From Desulfoscipio geothermicus DSM 3669 (GTDB lineage Bacteria; Bacillota; Desulfotomaculia; Desulfotomaculales; Desulfallaceae): a DNA stretch of 56,755 nucleotides. Under the pieces are notes generated by a model. The model was not told the DNA's origin, did no database searches, and saw only the letters and a program-made list of their open reading frames with translations. The position numbers were made by a program, and so were the translations under genes. This document shows positions 10,445-19,973 of this stretch, piece by piece. The first letter of the stretch is position 1. The number at the start of each line of letters is the position of its first letter. The DNA is taken from the NCBI RefSeq assembly GCF_900115975.1, contig NZ_FOYM01000024.1, positions 1 through 56,755 of the forward strand, in the 5' to 3' direction.

Positions 10445-11116
10445 TTGGGAGAATTGTTCCAGTCACTGGTTAATGCCATGACTTCTTTGACACACTGGCT
10501 GTATGAATTGACGGTATCGGTAGGTGTGCCCAGTTATGCTTTAGCCATTATTATTTTAACCATATTGATTAAAGTGGTGTTGTTTCCGTTAACGCAAAAG
10601 CAAATGGTATCTATGAAAAAAATGCAGAAAATCCAGCCCAAGATTAAAGAAATACAGGACAAATACAAAAACAAGGACCCGCAGAAAATGCAGCAAAAAA
10701 TCATGGAAATGTACAGGGAAAACAATGTCAATCCCATGGCCGGATGCCTGCCCATATTAGTGCAAATGCCTATTCTTATCGCATTATATCGTTCTTTATT
10801 GCATATTGAATTTTTAAATAATGAACATGCCGGCTTTTTATGGATTACTACCTTGACGGATAAGGATCCGTACTTCATTTTGCCGCTGCTTGCCGGTATT
10901 ACCACGTTTATGCAAACCAAATTAACGACTTCCACCACGGACCAAACCCAGCGCATGATGCTGTATATGATGCCCGTATTTATCACCTGGATCAGCACGA
11001 CAGTGCCGGCGGGGTTGGTGTTATACTGGGTAACGTTCAATATTCTGGGGTTTGCGCAGCAATTGCTGGTAAATAAACAAGTTGGGCAAGTAAAGGAGGG
11101 TGCTCCTTCGAAGTGA
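10445..11116 (+). CDS. yidC: Membrane protein insertase YidC/SpoIIIJ
   Basis: 223 residues from a TTG with GGGAGG seven bases upstream; an in-frame ATG at 10406 would add 13 residues but has no ribosome-binding site. YidC inserts proteins into the cytoplasmic membrane. The first conserved membrane segment is SYALAIIILTILIKVVLFPL, followed by the charged loop KKMQKIQPKIKEIQDKYKNK and further segments ending in VPAGLVLYWVTFNILG. A Firmicute-type short insertase without the large periplasmic domain. The stop overlaps the GTG of jag. Confidence 0.94.
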   Translation: MGELFQSLVNAMTSLTHWLYELTVSVGVPSYALAIIILTILIKVVLFPLTQKQMVSMKKMQKIQPKIKEIQDKYKNKDPQKMQQKIMEMYRENNVNPMAGCLPILVQMPILIALYRSLLHIEFLNNEHAGFLWITTLTDKDPYFILPLLAGITTFMQTKLTTSTTDQTQRMMLYMMPVFITWISTTVPAGLVLYWVTFNILGFAQQLLVNKQVGQVKEGAPSK

Positions 11117-11733
11117 ATTACGTGGAAAAAAGTGGTAAAACCGTGGAAGAGGCAGTGGAAAACGCACTCAGGGAAATTAATTTAACCAGGGATGAAATTG
11201 AAATAGAGGTTCTGGAGGAACCCAGCAAAGGGTTGTTTGGTTTTATTGGCGGCAGGCCGGCGCTGGTGCGGGTCAAACCAAAGGAAACGCCGGCCCGGCA
11301 AGCCAGGGCACTACTGGAGAAGGTAATGCAAACAATGGATTTGGACGTGGATATTGATGTAATAGAAAAGGATGAAAAAATATTAATTAATATAAACGGT
11401 CCCGATCTTGGTATATTAATCGGTAGACGTGGAGAAACTTTAGATGCGTTGCAGTACCTGGTGAATTTATCCGCCAACAAAAATACCGACAAGCGCAAGC
11501 GAATATTAATAGATATTGAAGGTTACCGCAAGCGCCGGGAAGATACGCTGAAAAAGCTGGCTTACAAACTTGCCGACAAGGCCAAACAGCGAGGGCGCAA
11601 TGTTATCCTGGAGCCTATGAATTCAATGGAGCGGAGAATCATACACACGGCATTGCAGGGCAGAGATGATATTTATACATTCAGTGAAGGCGAGGAGCCT
11701 TACCGAAAGATAATTATCGCACCCAAAAAATAA
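11113..11733 (+). CDS. jag: RNA-binding protein Jag/KhpB (SpoIIIJ-associated)
   Basis: 206 residues in three parts: Jag-N (VEKSGKTVEEAVENALREI, then KGLFGFIG), a KH domain with the GxxG loop ILIGRRGETLDALQYL, and an R3H domain with ERRIIHTALQ. It binds RNA and in relatives is linked to cell-wall and division control. The GTG start overlaps the yidC stop and AAGGAGGG lies upstream. A terminator follows, closing the operon. Confidence 0.95.
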   Translation: MNYVEKSGKTVEEAVENALREINLTRDEIEIEVLEEPSKGLFGFIGGRPALVRVKPKETPARQARALLEKVMQTMDLDVDIDVIEKDEKILININGPDLGILIGRRGETLDALQYLVNLSANKNTDKRKRILIDIEGYRKRREDTLKKLAYKLADKAKQRGRNVILEPMNSMERRIIHTALQGRDDIYTFSEGEEPYRKIIIAPKK

Positions 11734-11738
11734 TATGC

Positions 11739-11775
11739 AAAAAAACCCAGCCCGGTATCCCGTGCTGGGTTTTTT
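11739..11775 (+). terminator. Terminator after jag
   Basis: AAAAACCCAGC (11741-11751) pairs with GCTGGGTTTTT (11764-11774). The A and T tracts on the two sides suggest it also works in the reverse direction. Confidence 0.85.
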
Positions 11776-11795
11776 AGAAATTTCGGGGGTAGGTT

Positions 11796-13178
11796 ATGCT
11801 TGACGATACCATTGCCGCTATTTCCACGCCGCCGGGTGAAGGTGGAATCGGTATAGTAAGGATTAGCGGACCGGCAGCAGTAGAAATCGCGCAAAAAATT
11901 TTTCGCCCGGCCAAAAAAAATAACTGGCAAAAGCAAACTTTTCGGTTGGTGTACGGGCATATTTACGACCCGGGGGACGGACAAGTAATTGATGAAGTAT
12001 TGCTGGGCATTATGCGCGCCCCCCATACATACACCAGGGAAGACGTGGTGGAAATCAACTGTCATGGCGGGGCGCTGCCATTGCGAAAAACCCTGGAACT
12101 GGTATTGGGCGTCGGGGCCCGTCCGGCCGAACCCGGCGAGTTCAGCAAGCGCGCTTTTTTAAACGGGCGGCTGGACCTGGCCCAGGCGGAATCAATAATC
12201 GATGTTATCAGGGCCAGAACCGGCGACGCGCTGCGCTTGGCCGTCGGCCAGCTGTCAGGCGGACTGTCAAAAAAATACGCGTCGATTCAGGAAGAATTGC
12301 TGGCCATGACTGCTCTTATTGAAGCCAATATTGATTTTCCCGAGGACGAGGTGGAAGAATACAACCTGGATGAAATATACTCACGCGCCGGAAAGATGGC
12401 CGGTGAAATACAAAAATTGATTGACGGCGCGGAAACTGGTAAGGTGTACCGGGAGGGAGTGCGTACAGTTATAGCCGGTAAGCCCAATGTGGGAAAATCA
12501 TCTTTATTGAATGTTTTATTGCGGGAAAAAAGAGCCATAGTTACGGATATACCGGGCACTACCAGGGATATTATCGAGGAAATTTTGAACATCGGCGGGG
12601 TTCCTTTAAAAATTATCGATACCGCGGGCATTCGGGATACTGAAGATATTATAGAAAAAATCGGAGTGCAAAAAACCAGGGAAAGTATCAAGGGGGCTGA
12701 CCTGGTTATTCTGGTTATTGACGCGTCCAGCGGAATAAGCGATGAAGACCGGAAAATCATTGATCTGGTGAAGGACAAGCAGGGCATTAAGGTGATGAAT
12801 AAGATTGATATAGTTGAGAATGATGAAAACCGGCGATATATTGATGCTGTGCTTCCGGAATGGCCCTTGGTGCGGGTTTCCGCTACCGAGGAAAAAGGCA
12901 TAGAACAGTTGGAAAAGGAGATAGTGGAAGTGGTTACCGGTGGAAGGATCATACCGGCGGATGGAGCTATGGTTACCAATGTACGGCACAAACTGCTGTT
13001 AAAAAAGGCGCTGGATCACTTAAAAGAGGTGCGGGCAGCTGTAGAAAACCGAGTGCCTCTGGACTTGATTGCCATAGATGTGCGAAGCGCATGGGAAGCG
13101 GTGGGTGAGATAACAGGCACCGTAACCACGGAAAATATTATCGATAAGATTTTTGCCGATTTTTGCATCGGAAAGTGA
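11796..13178 (+). CDS. mnmE: tRNA modification GTPase MnmE
   Basis: 460 residues. MnmE and MnmG together add carboxymethylaminomethyl groups to wobble uridine. The N-terminal tetrahydrofolate-binding domain starts MLDDTIAAISTPPGEGGIGI. The G domain has GKPNVGKSS, TDIPGTTRD, DTAGIR and NKID. The C-terminus is the required CIGK. GGGGGTAGG lies just upstream of the ATG. mnmG follows three bases later. Confidence 0.97.
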   Translation: MLDDTIAAISTPPGEGGIGIVRISGPAAVEIAQKIFRPAKKNNWQKQTFRLVYGHIYDPGDGQVIDEVLLGIMRAPHTYTREDVVEINCHGGALPLRKTLELVLGVGARPAEPGEFSKRAFLNGRLDLAQAESIIDVIRARTGDALRLAVGQLSGGLSKKYASIQEELLAMTALIEANIDFPEDEVEEYNLDEIYSRAGKMAGEIQKLIDGAETGKVYREGVRTVIAGKPNVGKSSLLNVLLREKRAIVTDIPGTTRDIIEEILNIGGVPLKIIDTAGIRDTEDIIEKIGVQKTRESIKGADLVILVIDASSGISDEDRKIIDLVKDKQGIKVMNKIDIVENDENRRYIDAVLPEWPLVRVSATEEKGIEQLEKEIVEVVTGGRIIPADGAMVTNVRHKLLLKKALDHLKEVRAAVENRVPLDLIAIDVRSAWEAVGEITGTVTTENIIDKIFADFCIGK

Positions 13179-13181
13179 GGG

Positions 13182-15101
13182 ATGGACTTGGAATACCTGG
13201 CCGGTCAGTATGATGTGATAGTTATCGGCGCCGGTCATGCGGGTTGCGAAGCCGGTTTGGCGGCGGCGCGCATGGGCATGAAAACACTGGTACTAACTAT
13301 AAATATGGAAAATATAGGAATGATGCCTTGCAACCCGGCCATGGGTGGTCCGGCCAAGGGACAGTTGATCAGGGAGATTGATGCCCTGGGCGGTGAAATA
13401 GGTTTGAACACCGACCGGTCGGCCATTCAAATGCGTATGTTGAATACGGCCAAAGGACCGGCGGTGCAGGCACTGAGGGCCCAGGCAGATAAAAATATAT
13501 ATCATGTAAATATGAAATGGGTACTGGAAAATCAACCTAATCTGGATGTCAAGCAAGTAACGGTAGAAAAAATTTTGGTTAAAGGGGAGCGGGTGGCCGG
13601 TGTTGTGGGCCGGACGGGGGCGGTTTTCAAGGCGCATGCGGTAATAGTAACCACGGGGACGTTTCTAAGGGGACGCATTGTCATTGGCGACCTGGCCTAT
13701 CCCGGTGGTCCGAGCGGTAATTTTTCGGCAATAAAATTATCGGAAAGTTTACAGGATCTGGGTTTTAAATTAGGCCGGTTTAAAACGGGTACGCCGGCCA
13801 GAGTGGACCGGCGCAGTATTGATTTTAATAAAATGACTATTCAGCCGGGGGATGACCGGATATACAATTTTTCTTTTATTTCAAGCATAAAGCAAAGGGA
13901 ACAAATACCTTGCTGGTTGACTTACAGTAATGAGCAAACCCATGATATAATCCGGGAGAACTTGCATCGTTCGCCGCTGTACAGCGGTTTTATCGAGGGC
14001 ACCGGTCCGCGATACTGCCCGTCAATAGAGGATAAAGTGGTAAGATTTGCGGACAAGCCCGCCCACCAAGTTTTTGTAGAGCCCGAAGGAAAAAAGACCA
14101 ATGAAATGTACGTGCAGGGTATGTCCACCAGTTTGCCGGAAGATGTACAGATGGCCATGCTGCGGACATTGCCGGGGTTGGAAAAGGTGGAAATTGTACG
14201 TCCCGGTTATGCCATTGAATATGATTACGTGGTGCCGAGCCAGTTGAAACTGACATTGGAGACAAAAGCTGTCAAAGGGTTGTTTACCGCCGGACAAATC
14301 AATGGCACCTCCGGGTATGAGGAGGCTGCGGCCCAGGGATTAATTGCCGGAATTAACGCGGTGTTGTATATAAAAAATAATGAACCGTTTATAATTTCCC
14401 GTTCCGAGGGGTATATCGGTGTGTTAATAGATGATCTGGTCACAAAGGGGGTCACTGAACCGTACCGCTTATTAACTTCCAGGGCTGAATACCGTTTGAT
14501 GTTGCGTCAGGACAATGCTGATCTGCGGCTTACAGAGCGAGGCTACCAGGTGGGACTGGTTTCGGCGGAACGTTACGGCAGGTTCATTAAAAAGCGCCGG
14601 GCTATAGAAGAAGAAATTGAGCGTCTTGAAAAGACCGTAGTACCGGTGGGACCGGAGTTGAAAAACGTATTGGAAAGAGCTAAATCGGCCCCGTTGCAGG
14701 GCGGTATTAAACTGGCCGCCTTATTGAAAAGACCCGAGATAACCTATCGGGACATAGAAGATTTACCGCTTGAACATCCCAATCTTGATGAAGATGTCAA
14801 GGAAGAAGTGGAAATACAAATCAAGTACGCGGGCTACATTAAAAAACAGGCGGCACAGATTAATAAGTTTGAAAAAATGGAAAATATGAAAATACCGCCG
14901 GATATTGACTACGGCAAGGTACGAGGGCTGGCGGTGGAAGCAATGCAAAAACTGGACAAGGTAAGACCGGTTTCCATTGGGCAGGCATCGCGCATATCCG
15001 GGGTTAACCCGGCTGATATTTCGGTATTATTAATTCACCTGGAACAAAATAAGCGCCAACAAACAACTGGCGGCAGCGCGAAAGATGATAGCCATGCATA
15101 A
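13182..15101 (+). CDS. mnmG: tRNA uridine-5-carboxymethylaminomethyl modification enzyme MnmG
   Basis: 639 residues, the normal length. FAD-binding partner of MnmE. The dinucleotide-binding motif is [19 protein letters not shown], then [13 protein letters not shown] and GTFLRGRI, which are typical of the family. The ATG at 13182 is used; a TTG two codons later has better spacing from GTGAGGG and may be the true start. It overlaps rsmG at its 3' end. Confidence 0.97.
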   Translation: MDLEYLAGQYDVIVIGAGHAGCEAGLAAARMGMKTLVLTINMENIGMMPCNPAMGGPAKGQLIREIDALGGEIGLNTDRSAIQMRMLNTAKGPAVQALRAQADKNIYHVNMKWVLENQPNLDVKQVTVEKILVKGERVAGVVGRTGAVFKAHAVIVTTGTFLRGRIVIGDLAYPGGPSGNFSAIKLSESLQDLGFKLGRFKTGTPARVDRRSIDFNKMTIQPGDDRIYNFSFISSIKQREQIPCWLTYSNEQTHDIIRENLHRSPLYSGFIEGTGPRYCPSIEDKVVRFADKPAHQVFVEPEGKKTNEMYVQGMSTSLPEDVQMAMLRTLPGLEKVEIVRPGYAIEYDYVVPSQLKLTLETKAVKGLFTAGQINGTSGYEEAAAQGLIAGINAVLYIKNNEPFIISRSEGYIGVLIDDLVTKGVTEPYRLLTSRAEYRLMLRQDNADLRLTERGYQVGLVSAERYGRFIKKRRAIEEEIERLEKTVVPVGPELKNVLERAKSAPLQGGIKLAALLKRPEITYRDIEDLPLEHPNLDEDVKEEVEIQIKYAGYIKKQAAQINKFEKMENMKIPPDIDYGKVRGLAVEAMQKLDKVRPVSIGQASRISGVNPADISVLLIHLEQNKRQQTTGGSAKDDSHA

Positions 15102-15810
15102 CGAGCTCAGGGAAGTTATTATAAGCGGTGGACGGAAATTAGGGCTGTCTGTTTCAGAAGAAACGGTGAATAAATATGAACAGTATTATCAAAAGTTACT
15201 GGAGGAAAATAAAAAGTATAACCTAACTGCTATTACCGCTGCTGCTGAAGCGGCAGAAAAACATTTTTTGGACTCATTGTTATTGGTTGAGGATCTACAA
15301 GAAATATATAATACCAGTGTGGTGGATATCGGCAGCGGGGCGGGTTTTCCGGGATTGCCTTTAAAAATATATCTGCCCGGTCTGAAAATGACCCTGCTGG
15401 ATGCGGTGGGCAAAAAGGTTTTATTTTTACAGCAGGTGATTAATATTCTTGAATTATATAATGTGGTAGCTGTACACGCCCGGGTGGAAGAATTTGCTGC
15501 AAATCATCGAGAAAGTTACCATGTAGCGATCAGCAGGGCGGTGGCGGAATTACGGGTGCTGGTTGAATACGCCCTGCCCCTGGTGCAGGTGGGTGGTATG
15601 TTTATCGCATCCAAGGGACCTGCAATAAACGAAGAACTAAGAGCAGCAGAGCAAGCCATAGAGATTTTAGGCGGGCGATTGGAAAAGGTGCGCGAGATAG
15701 CATTGCCACTAAGTAAGGAAAGGCGTTCCATTGTTATCATTAAAAAAATATCCGACACCCCCGCCAAATACCCGCGCCGGGCCGGGATACCAAAGAAGCG
15801 ACCATTGTAA
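15085..15810 (+). CDS. rsmG: 16S rRNA (guanine527-N7)-methyltransferase RsmG
   Basis: 241 residues, normal length. It methylates G527 of 16S rRNA. The SAM-binding motif is [18 protein letters not shown] and the later [17 protein letters not shown] fits the family. Two ATG codons (15085, 15094) are possible; both overlap the end of mnmG. The order mnmE-mnmG-rsmG is conserved near origins. A terminator follows. Confidence 0.95.
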   Translation: MIAMHNELREVIISGGRKLGLSVSEETVNKYEQYYQKLLEENKKYNLTAITAAAEAAEKHFLDSLLLVEDLQEIYNTSVVDIGSGAGFPGLPLKIYLPGLKMTLLDAVGKKVLFLQQVINILELYNVVAVHARVEEFAANHRESYHVAISRAVAELRVLVEYALPLVQVGGMFIASKGPAINEELRAAEQAIEILGGRLEKVREIALPLSKERRSIVIIKKISDTPAKYPRRAGIPKKRPL

Positions 15811-15826
15811 AATTCGGAGTAGATTT

Positions 15827-15856
15827 AAAAACGGGGATAAAATGTCCCTGTTTTTT
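15827..15856 (+). terminator. Terminator after rsmG
   Basis: AAAAACGGGGA pairs with TCCCTGTTTTT (one G-T wobble) around a 7-base loop, ending in six T. Confidence 0.8.
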
Positions 15857-15943
15857 ATTTGCCCAAAAAACAGAGCAGGAAGTAACGTTATAAATGTGGA
15901 ATAAAAATTGAATGTAAACTTTGGCATCTAAGGGGTGCATAGC

Positions 15944-16705
15944 GTGGGAAAAATAATTGCCATTGCCAATCAGAAGGGGGGTGTGGGTAAAACCACCACT
16001 GCAGTAAACCTTTCAGCATGGCTTTCTATGATGGAATGCCGGGTATTACTGGTGGATATCGACCCACAGGGAAATGCCACAAGCGGGCTGGGGATAGATA
16101 AGGATGCCCTGGAAGGCTGTATATATGATTTATTGCTGGATAGCGCGAGCATTGAAAATATTAAAATTTGTAATGTACTGGAAAGACTGGACCTTATTCC
16201 ATCATCAATTGAACTGGCTGGTGCGGAAATAGAAATGGTGGGTATTGAGTACCGGGAAAATTTATTAAGGAATATATTATACCGGGAAAAAGATGAATAC
16301 GACTATATTATTATTGACTGCCCGCCATCACTAGGATTGTTGACGGTCAATGCCCTGGTGGCGGCGGATTCGGTGATCGTGCCTCTACAGTGTGAATATT
16401 ATGCACTGGAAGGCCTTGGCCAGTTAATGAATACTATAAAGCTGGTACAGCAAAGTATGAACCGTGGACTGGAGATAGAAGGCGTAGTATTGACTATGTT
16501 TGACGGGCGTACAAATTTATCTATTCAAGTAGTGGATGAGGTAAAAAGCCATTTTAAAGATAAAGTTTACAAGAGTATTATTCCGCGTAACGTTCGGCTA
16601 AGTGAGGCACCCAGTCACGGCAAACCGGTAATGCTTTACGATCGTAGGTCCAGGGGAGCGGAATTGTACCATGATTTGGCGCGTGAGGTGATGGGTCTTG
16701 AGTAA
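15944..16705 (+). CDS. parA: Chromosome partitioning ATPase ParA (Soj)
   Basis: 253 residues from the GTG at 15944, which has AAGGGG eight bases upstream; an in-frame GTG at 15935 overlaps that site and is unlikely. The deviant Walker A KGGVGKTT is near residue 10-17, with DIDPQGNATSGLG and the Walker B IIIDCPPSLGLLT. It works with ParB and parS in origin segregation and DnaA control. It is translated just before parB, with overlap. Confidence 0.95.
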   Translation: MGKIIAIANQKGGVGKTTTAVNLSAWLSMMECRVLLVDIDPQGNATSGLGIDKDALEGCIYDLLLDSASIENIKICNVLERLDLIPSSIELAGAEIEMVGIEYRENLLRNILYREKDEYDYIIIDCPPSLGLLTVNALVAADSVIVPLQCEYYALEGLGQLMNTIKLVQQSMNRGLEIEGVVLTMFDGRTNLSIQVVDEVKSHFKDKVYKSIIPRNVRLSEAPSHGKPVMLYDRRSRGAELYHDLAREVMGLE

Positions 16706-17561
16706 AAAAAGGGGCCTGGGAAAAGGACTTTCGGCATTAATACCGGTGGAGCCTGGTGATAAAGTAAAGAATAATGATAATGAAATGTGCTATATTGAAG
16801 TGGAAAAAATATTTCCCAATCCTAATCAACCTAGGAAAAATATTGATGAGCACAACCTGGAAGAACTTATAAAATCCATAAAAACCCACGGTTTAATCCA
16901 GCCTATAGTAGTACGTTCCAGAAGTAATGGCAATTATGAAATTATTGCCGGCGAGCGTCGCTGGCAGGCCTGTAAAAAATTAAAAATGAATGAAGTACCG
17001 GTTATTATAAAAACATATAATGACCTGGAAGCTTCCGCCGCTGCCTTGATCGAAAATATACAGCGGGAAGACCTGAATGCCGTGGATGAAGCCAATGCGT
17101 ATCGCCGTTTGATGGAGGAATATGGTTTAACCCAGGAGGAATTATCGTCTCGTCTGGGTAAAAGCCGGTCTTTTATAGCCAATATGGTGAGGTTGCTGGG
17201 ATTACCCGGGGAACTCAGGGAAATGCTGGCGGAAGGTATAATTTCCACCGGTCATGCCCGCGCGTTGATTCCTTTACAGGATAGTGAAACACAAATAAAA
17301 TTTGCACTCAAAATAATTAAACAGCATTTAAGTGTCCGCAAAACAGAGGAAATAGTAAAAAAATATATTGAAGAGGCGGGTAAAACCAAGCGAGCCAGGG
17401 AAAAGGATCATGAAAGCATGGAATGGGAAAGATTATTAAGTAAAAAATTAGGAAAACGGGTAACTATACGCCCTAACTCAAACGGTAGCGGTAAACTAAT
17501 TATAGAATATACCACACGAGATGAACTGGCCGCCATAGTTGATAATATTAAAATCAATTAA
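16698..17561 (+). CDS. parB: Chromosome partitioning protein ParB (Spo0J)
   Basis: 287 residues. It begins with the KKRGLGKGLSALIP motif, followed by the CTP-binding/nuclease-like domain containing NPNQPRKNI and GERRWQACKKL, the IENIQREDLNAVDEANAY segment and the helix-turn-helix LTQEELSSRLGKSRSFIANM. The C-terminal dimerisation region follows. The TTG start overlaps the parA stop. A perfect parS lies directly behind the stop codon. Confidence 0.95.
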   Translation: MSKKRGLGKGLSALIPVEPGDKVKNNDNEMCYIEVEKIFPNPNQPRKNIDEHNLEELIKSIKTHGLIQPIVVRSRSNGNYEIIAGERRWQACKKLKMNEVPVIIKTYNDLEASAAALIENIQREDLNAVDEANAYRRLMEEYGLTQEELSSRLGKSRSFIANMVRLLGLPGELREMLAEGIISTGHARALIPLQDSETQIKFALKIIKQHLSVRKTEEIVKKYIEEAGKTKRAREKDHESMEWERLLSKKLGKRVTIRPNSNGSGKLIIEYTTRDELAAIVDNIKIN

Positions 17562-17562
17562 A

Positions 17563-17578
17563 TGTTTCACGTGAAACA
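17563..17578. promoter_or_regulatory. parS: parS centromere site
   Basis: The 16-base palindrome TGTTTCACGTGAAACA is an exact match to the bacterial parS consensus bound by ParB. It begins one base after the parB stop and about 8 kb from the DnaA boxes. Confidence 0.93.
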
Positions 17579-17599
17579 TTTTATACGGGAGTATATTTT

Positions 17600-18292
17600 A
17601 TGACAGGTACTATAGTAAATATTATAGCCATCGGAATAGGTACGTCTATTGGCTTGTTTTTTAAAAAGGGAATATCGCCACGTGTAAAAAATACGGTGAT
17701 GCAAGGCATCGGACTGGCGGTCTTGCTAGTGGGCTTACAAATGTCATTACAGGGAGAACAGTTATTGATAGTAATTATCAGTTTGGCCCTGGGTGGGATT
17801 TGCGGCGAACTGTTAAAAATAGAATATAATCTGGAACGCCTGGGAATGTGGTTGGAAAGTAAGGTGGGTGATAATGGCGGAAACGTGGCCCGGGCTTTTG
17901 TTACAACCAGTTTAATATACTGTGTGGGCGCCATGGCCGTGGTGGGCGCTATAGAGGACGGTATTTCCGGTAATACCGATACATTGTTTGCCAAGGCCAT
18001 GCTGGACGGAGTAAGCTCCATTTTCTTTGCTTCTACCATGGGCATCGGAGTTATTTTTTCCGGTTTACCCGTACTGGTTTATCAGGGCACCATCACCTTG
18101 CTGGCCGCATCGTTGAAAGATATTCTCAACCCCTTTGTGATTAATCACTTAACTTCCACCGGTGGCCTTTTAATTATTGGCATAGCGATAAATATACTGG
18201 AAATTAAGAAAGTAAATATTGGTAACTTGCTGCCGGCCATAATTATTGTCATACCGCTGGCATATTTTATGCAATATTTGCATTTATTTTGA
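17600..18292 (+). CDS. DUF554 family membrane protein
   Basis: 230 residues with six to seven hydrophobic segments. The pattern (TGTIVNIIAIGIGTSIGLFF at the start, CVGAMAVVGAIEDGISG in the middle, and a final membrane helix) fits the DUF554/YdfK family, whose function is unknown; transport has been suggested. GGGAG lies before the ATG. It starts 22 bases after parS, so ParB spreading could cover it. A terminator follows. Confidence 0.85.
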   Translation: MTGTIVNIIAIGIGTSIGLFFKKGISPRVKNTVMQGIGLAVLLVGLQMSLQGEQLLIVIISLALGGICGELLKIEYNLERLGMWLESKVGDNGGNVARAFVTTSLIYCVGAMAVVGAIEDGISGNTDTLFAKAMLDGVSSIFFASTMGIGVIFSGLPVLVYQGTITLLAASLKDILNPFVINHLTSTGGLLIIGIAINILEIKKVNIGNLLPAIIIVIPLAYFMQYLHLF

Positions 18293-18294
18293 CC

Positions 18295-18326
18295 AAGGGA
18301 GGGGTAAAATATCCTCTCTTTTTTTT
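18295..18326 (+). terminator. Terminator after the DUF554 gene
   Basis: AAGGGAGG pairs with CCTCTCTT, with one G-T wobble, followed by a run of T. Confidence 0.7.
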
Positions 18327-18390
18327 AATAGTGCGCTTTTGGAAGTAGCTTTCTTCGCTAAAAAGCTAAATAATATAATAACTATTAACC

Positions 18391-18685
18391 AAAACATTTG
18401 ACTGCTGTAGTATCGCCCATAAGCGAACGACTTGCGTAGCGCCGGTAACAGAACCCGGGAAAAGCTTTTAGGTAACCGGATAGCGGCGCGAAAACAGTGG
18501 GTTACTAACAGTTTGCGATTTAAAAAGATGAGCTTTAAAGTCAATATATCAAAAATATGAATACATATCGCGCCGCTTTTGCAGCTCCGCTAATCCGGTC
18601 CGAAGCAAGGCGTGGTGTGCATCACACGCGAAGCATTAAAGTGAGTGTTAGGCATTACTACAGCGGGCTTGCTGAATAGTTACAT
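18391..18685 (+). repeat. MITE-like repeat, left copy (with about 135-base insertion)
   Basis: Bases 18391-18493 match, in reverse complement, 19817-19919 at roughly 90 percent. Bases about 18628-18685 match the rest of the right copy (19766-19816). Between these two parts the left copy carries about 135 extra bases bordered by CGCGAA. The region 18327-18770 holds no other gene that can be supported; 18686-18770 is AT-rich leader for the next gene. Confidence 0.8.
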
Positions 18686-18770
18686 AATATATTACCCACA
18701 ATCTTTTGCTCTATTAATAATTTACAAAGCATGGCGGGCAAAATAGAGTAAAAAATCGGGGGCGGTATGA

Positions 18771-19682
18771 ATGTTCGATGAAAATTATCAATACAAAGAT
18801 CGTCTTGAGGCGGGAAATATATTGGGCTTAAAGTTAATGGAAAAAGTTAGCAATAATACAGTGGTAATCGGCATACCCCGGGGCGGAGTTGTGGTGGCCG
18901 CCAGGGTGGCAGAAATGTTAAATAATCCTCTGGATATAATTATCCCACGCAAGATAGGGGCACCGTTTAATCCCGAGGTGGTCATTGGAGCTGTGACACA
19001 GGATGGGACGGTATTGTTAAACAGTCATGTGATGGCGGCTTATAACATAGAAGAGAAAGAAATTGAAACGCTGATTCAAGAACAGGTTGCCGAAATCAAG
19101 CGACGCATGGTTAAATATCGCGGCAGTGCAGATTACCCGGATTATTCCGGGAAATTAATTATTCTGGTGGATGATGGCATTGCAACGGGTTTTACTGCCA
19201 GGGCCGCCGTGCAGTCGTTGAGGAATATGTTTAGGCCGCGAAGAATTATCCTGGCGGCACCGGTTATGCCGGCCGATACAATAACCAGGTTAAGTGGTGA
19301 TGTTGATGAAATAGTTTGCCCTCTAACTGCCGAAAAGTTTTATGCCGTGGGTCAATTTTATAAGGAATTTGAGCAAACCACCGATGCTGAAGTCATTAAT
19401 CTCCTGCATAAAATCAAAAAAGCCAGGAAAGATAATACAGGAGGTGTGAATATGAAAAAGATAGCACTTGATGATGATCTACAAAGGTTCCGCAAGGATT
19501 TGGAAAGAGAAGGCTTTACGGTGGTTGACGGTGCCATGGCTGACGATGCTGACGCGTATATTGTTTCCGGCATGGAAAACAACTTTATGAATATGCAGGA
19601 CAGAGCGACGGAGAAAAAAGTGATTGACGCCAGCGGAAAAGACATTAATGAAGTTATAAACGAATTAAGAATTATTCCATGA
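18771..19682 (+). CDS. Phosphoribosyltransferase fused to a YkuS/UPF0180 domain
   Basis: 303 residues. Residues 1-225 form a type I phosphoribosyltransferase-like domain: VVIGIPRGGVVVAARVAEML and the PRPP-binding loop LIILVDDGIATGFTARAA. Residues 228-303 resemble YkuS (UPF0180), for example DDLQRFRKDLEREGF, DAYIVSGMENNFM and VIDASGKDINEV. At the junction the DNA holds a perfect AGGAGGTG (19439-19446) and an in-frame ATG (19452), so the YkuS part may also be made alone as 76 residues. The substrate is unknown. The gene lies between two inverted MITE-like copies. Confidence 0.8.
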   Translation: MFDENYQYKDRLEAGNILGLKLMEKVSNNTVVIGIPRGGVVVAARVAEMLNNPLDIIIPRKIGAPFNPEVVIGAVTQDGTVLLNSHVMAAYNIEEKEIETLIQEQVAEIKRRMVKYRGSADYPDYSGKLIILVDDGIATGFTARAAVQSLRNMFRPRRIILAAPVMPADTITRLSGDVDEIVCPLTAEKFYAVGQFYKEFEQTTDAEVINLLHKIKKARKDNTGGVNMKKIALDDDLQRFRKDLEREGFTVVDGAMADDADAYIVSGMENNFMNMQDRATEKKVIDASGKDINEVINELRIIP

Positions 19683-19765
19683 AGGAACAAGAAAGGCGCA
19701 CGCTTTCCAGTACTGCAATGTTTTGCCCGGCTATGAATATGGCCGGGTATATTTCTTAAAGTGAA

Positions 19766-19919
19766 AGTAACTATTCAGTAAGCCCCTGTGGTATTGTCCA
19801 ACGTTCACTCCAGTGCTTCGCGCCGCTATCCGGTTACCTAAAAGCTTTTCCCGGGTGCTGTTACCGGCGTTACGCAAGTCGTTCGCTTATGGGCAATACC
19901 ATAGCAGCCAACTGTTTTG
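19766..19919 (-). repeat. MITE-like repeat, right copy
   Basis: A 154-base unit inverted relative to 18391-18685. Its ends form imperfect terminal inverted repeats: CAGTAAGCCCCTGTGGTATT at one end and CAGTTGGCTGCTATGGTATT at the other (reverse strand). It has no coding potential. Internal self-complementary stretches include CCCGGG and AAAAGCTTTT. Confidence 0.8.
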
Positions 19920-19951
19920 CTGAATATTTACCTTTAAAGTGAAAAACTTAA

Positions 19952-19973
19952 AACCCGGAGTTTAGCAACTCCG
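19952..19973 (-). terminator. Terminator overlapping the yyaC stop codon
   Basis: CCCGGAGTT and AACTCCGGG form a perfect 9-bp stem; on the minus strand the stem is followed by TTTTAAGTTTTT. The TAA of yyaC falls at the loop. Confidence 0.7.

Noticed and set aside
18391-19919. CRISPR-like array from the repeats around the phosphoribosyltransferase gene
   Set aside because: There are only two copies, inverted and 150 bases long, without spacers. No CRISPR array was seen anywhere in the window.
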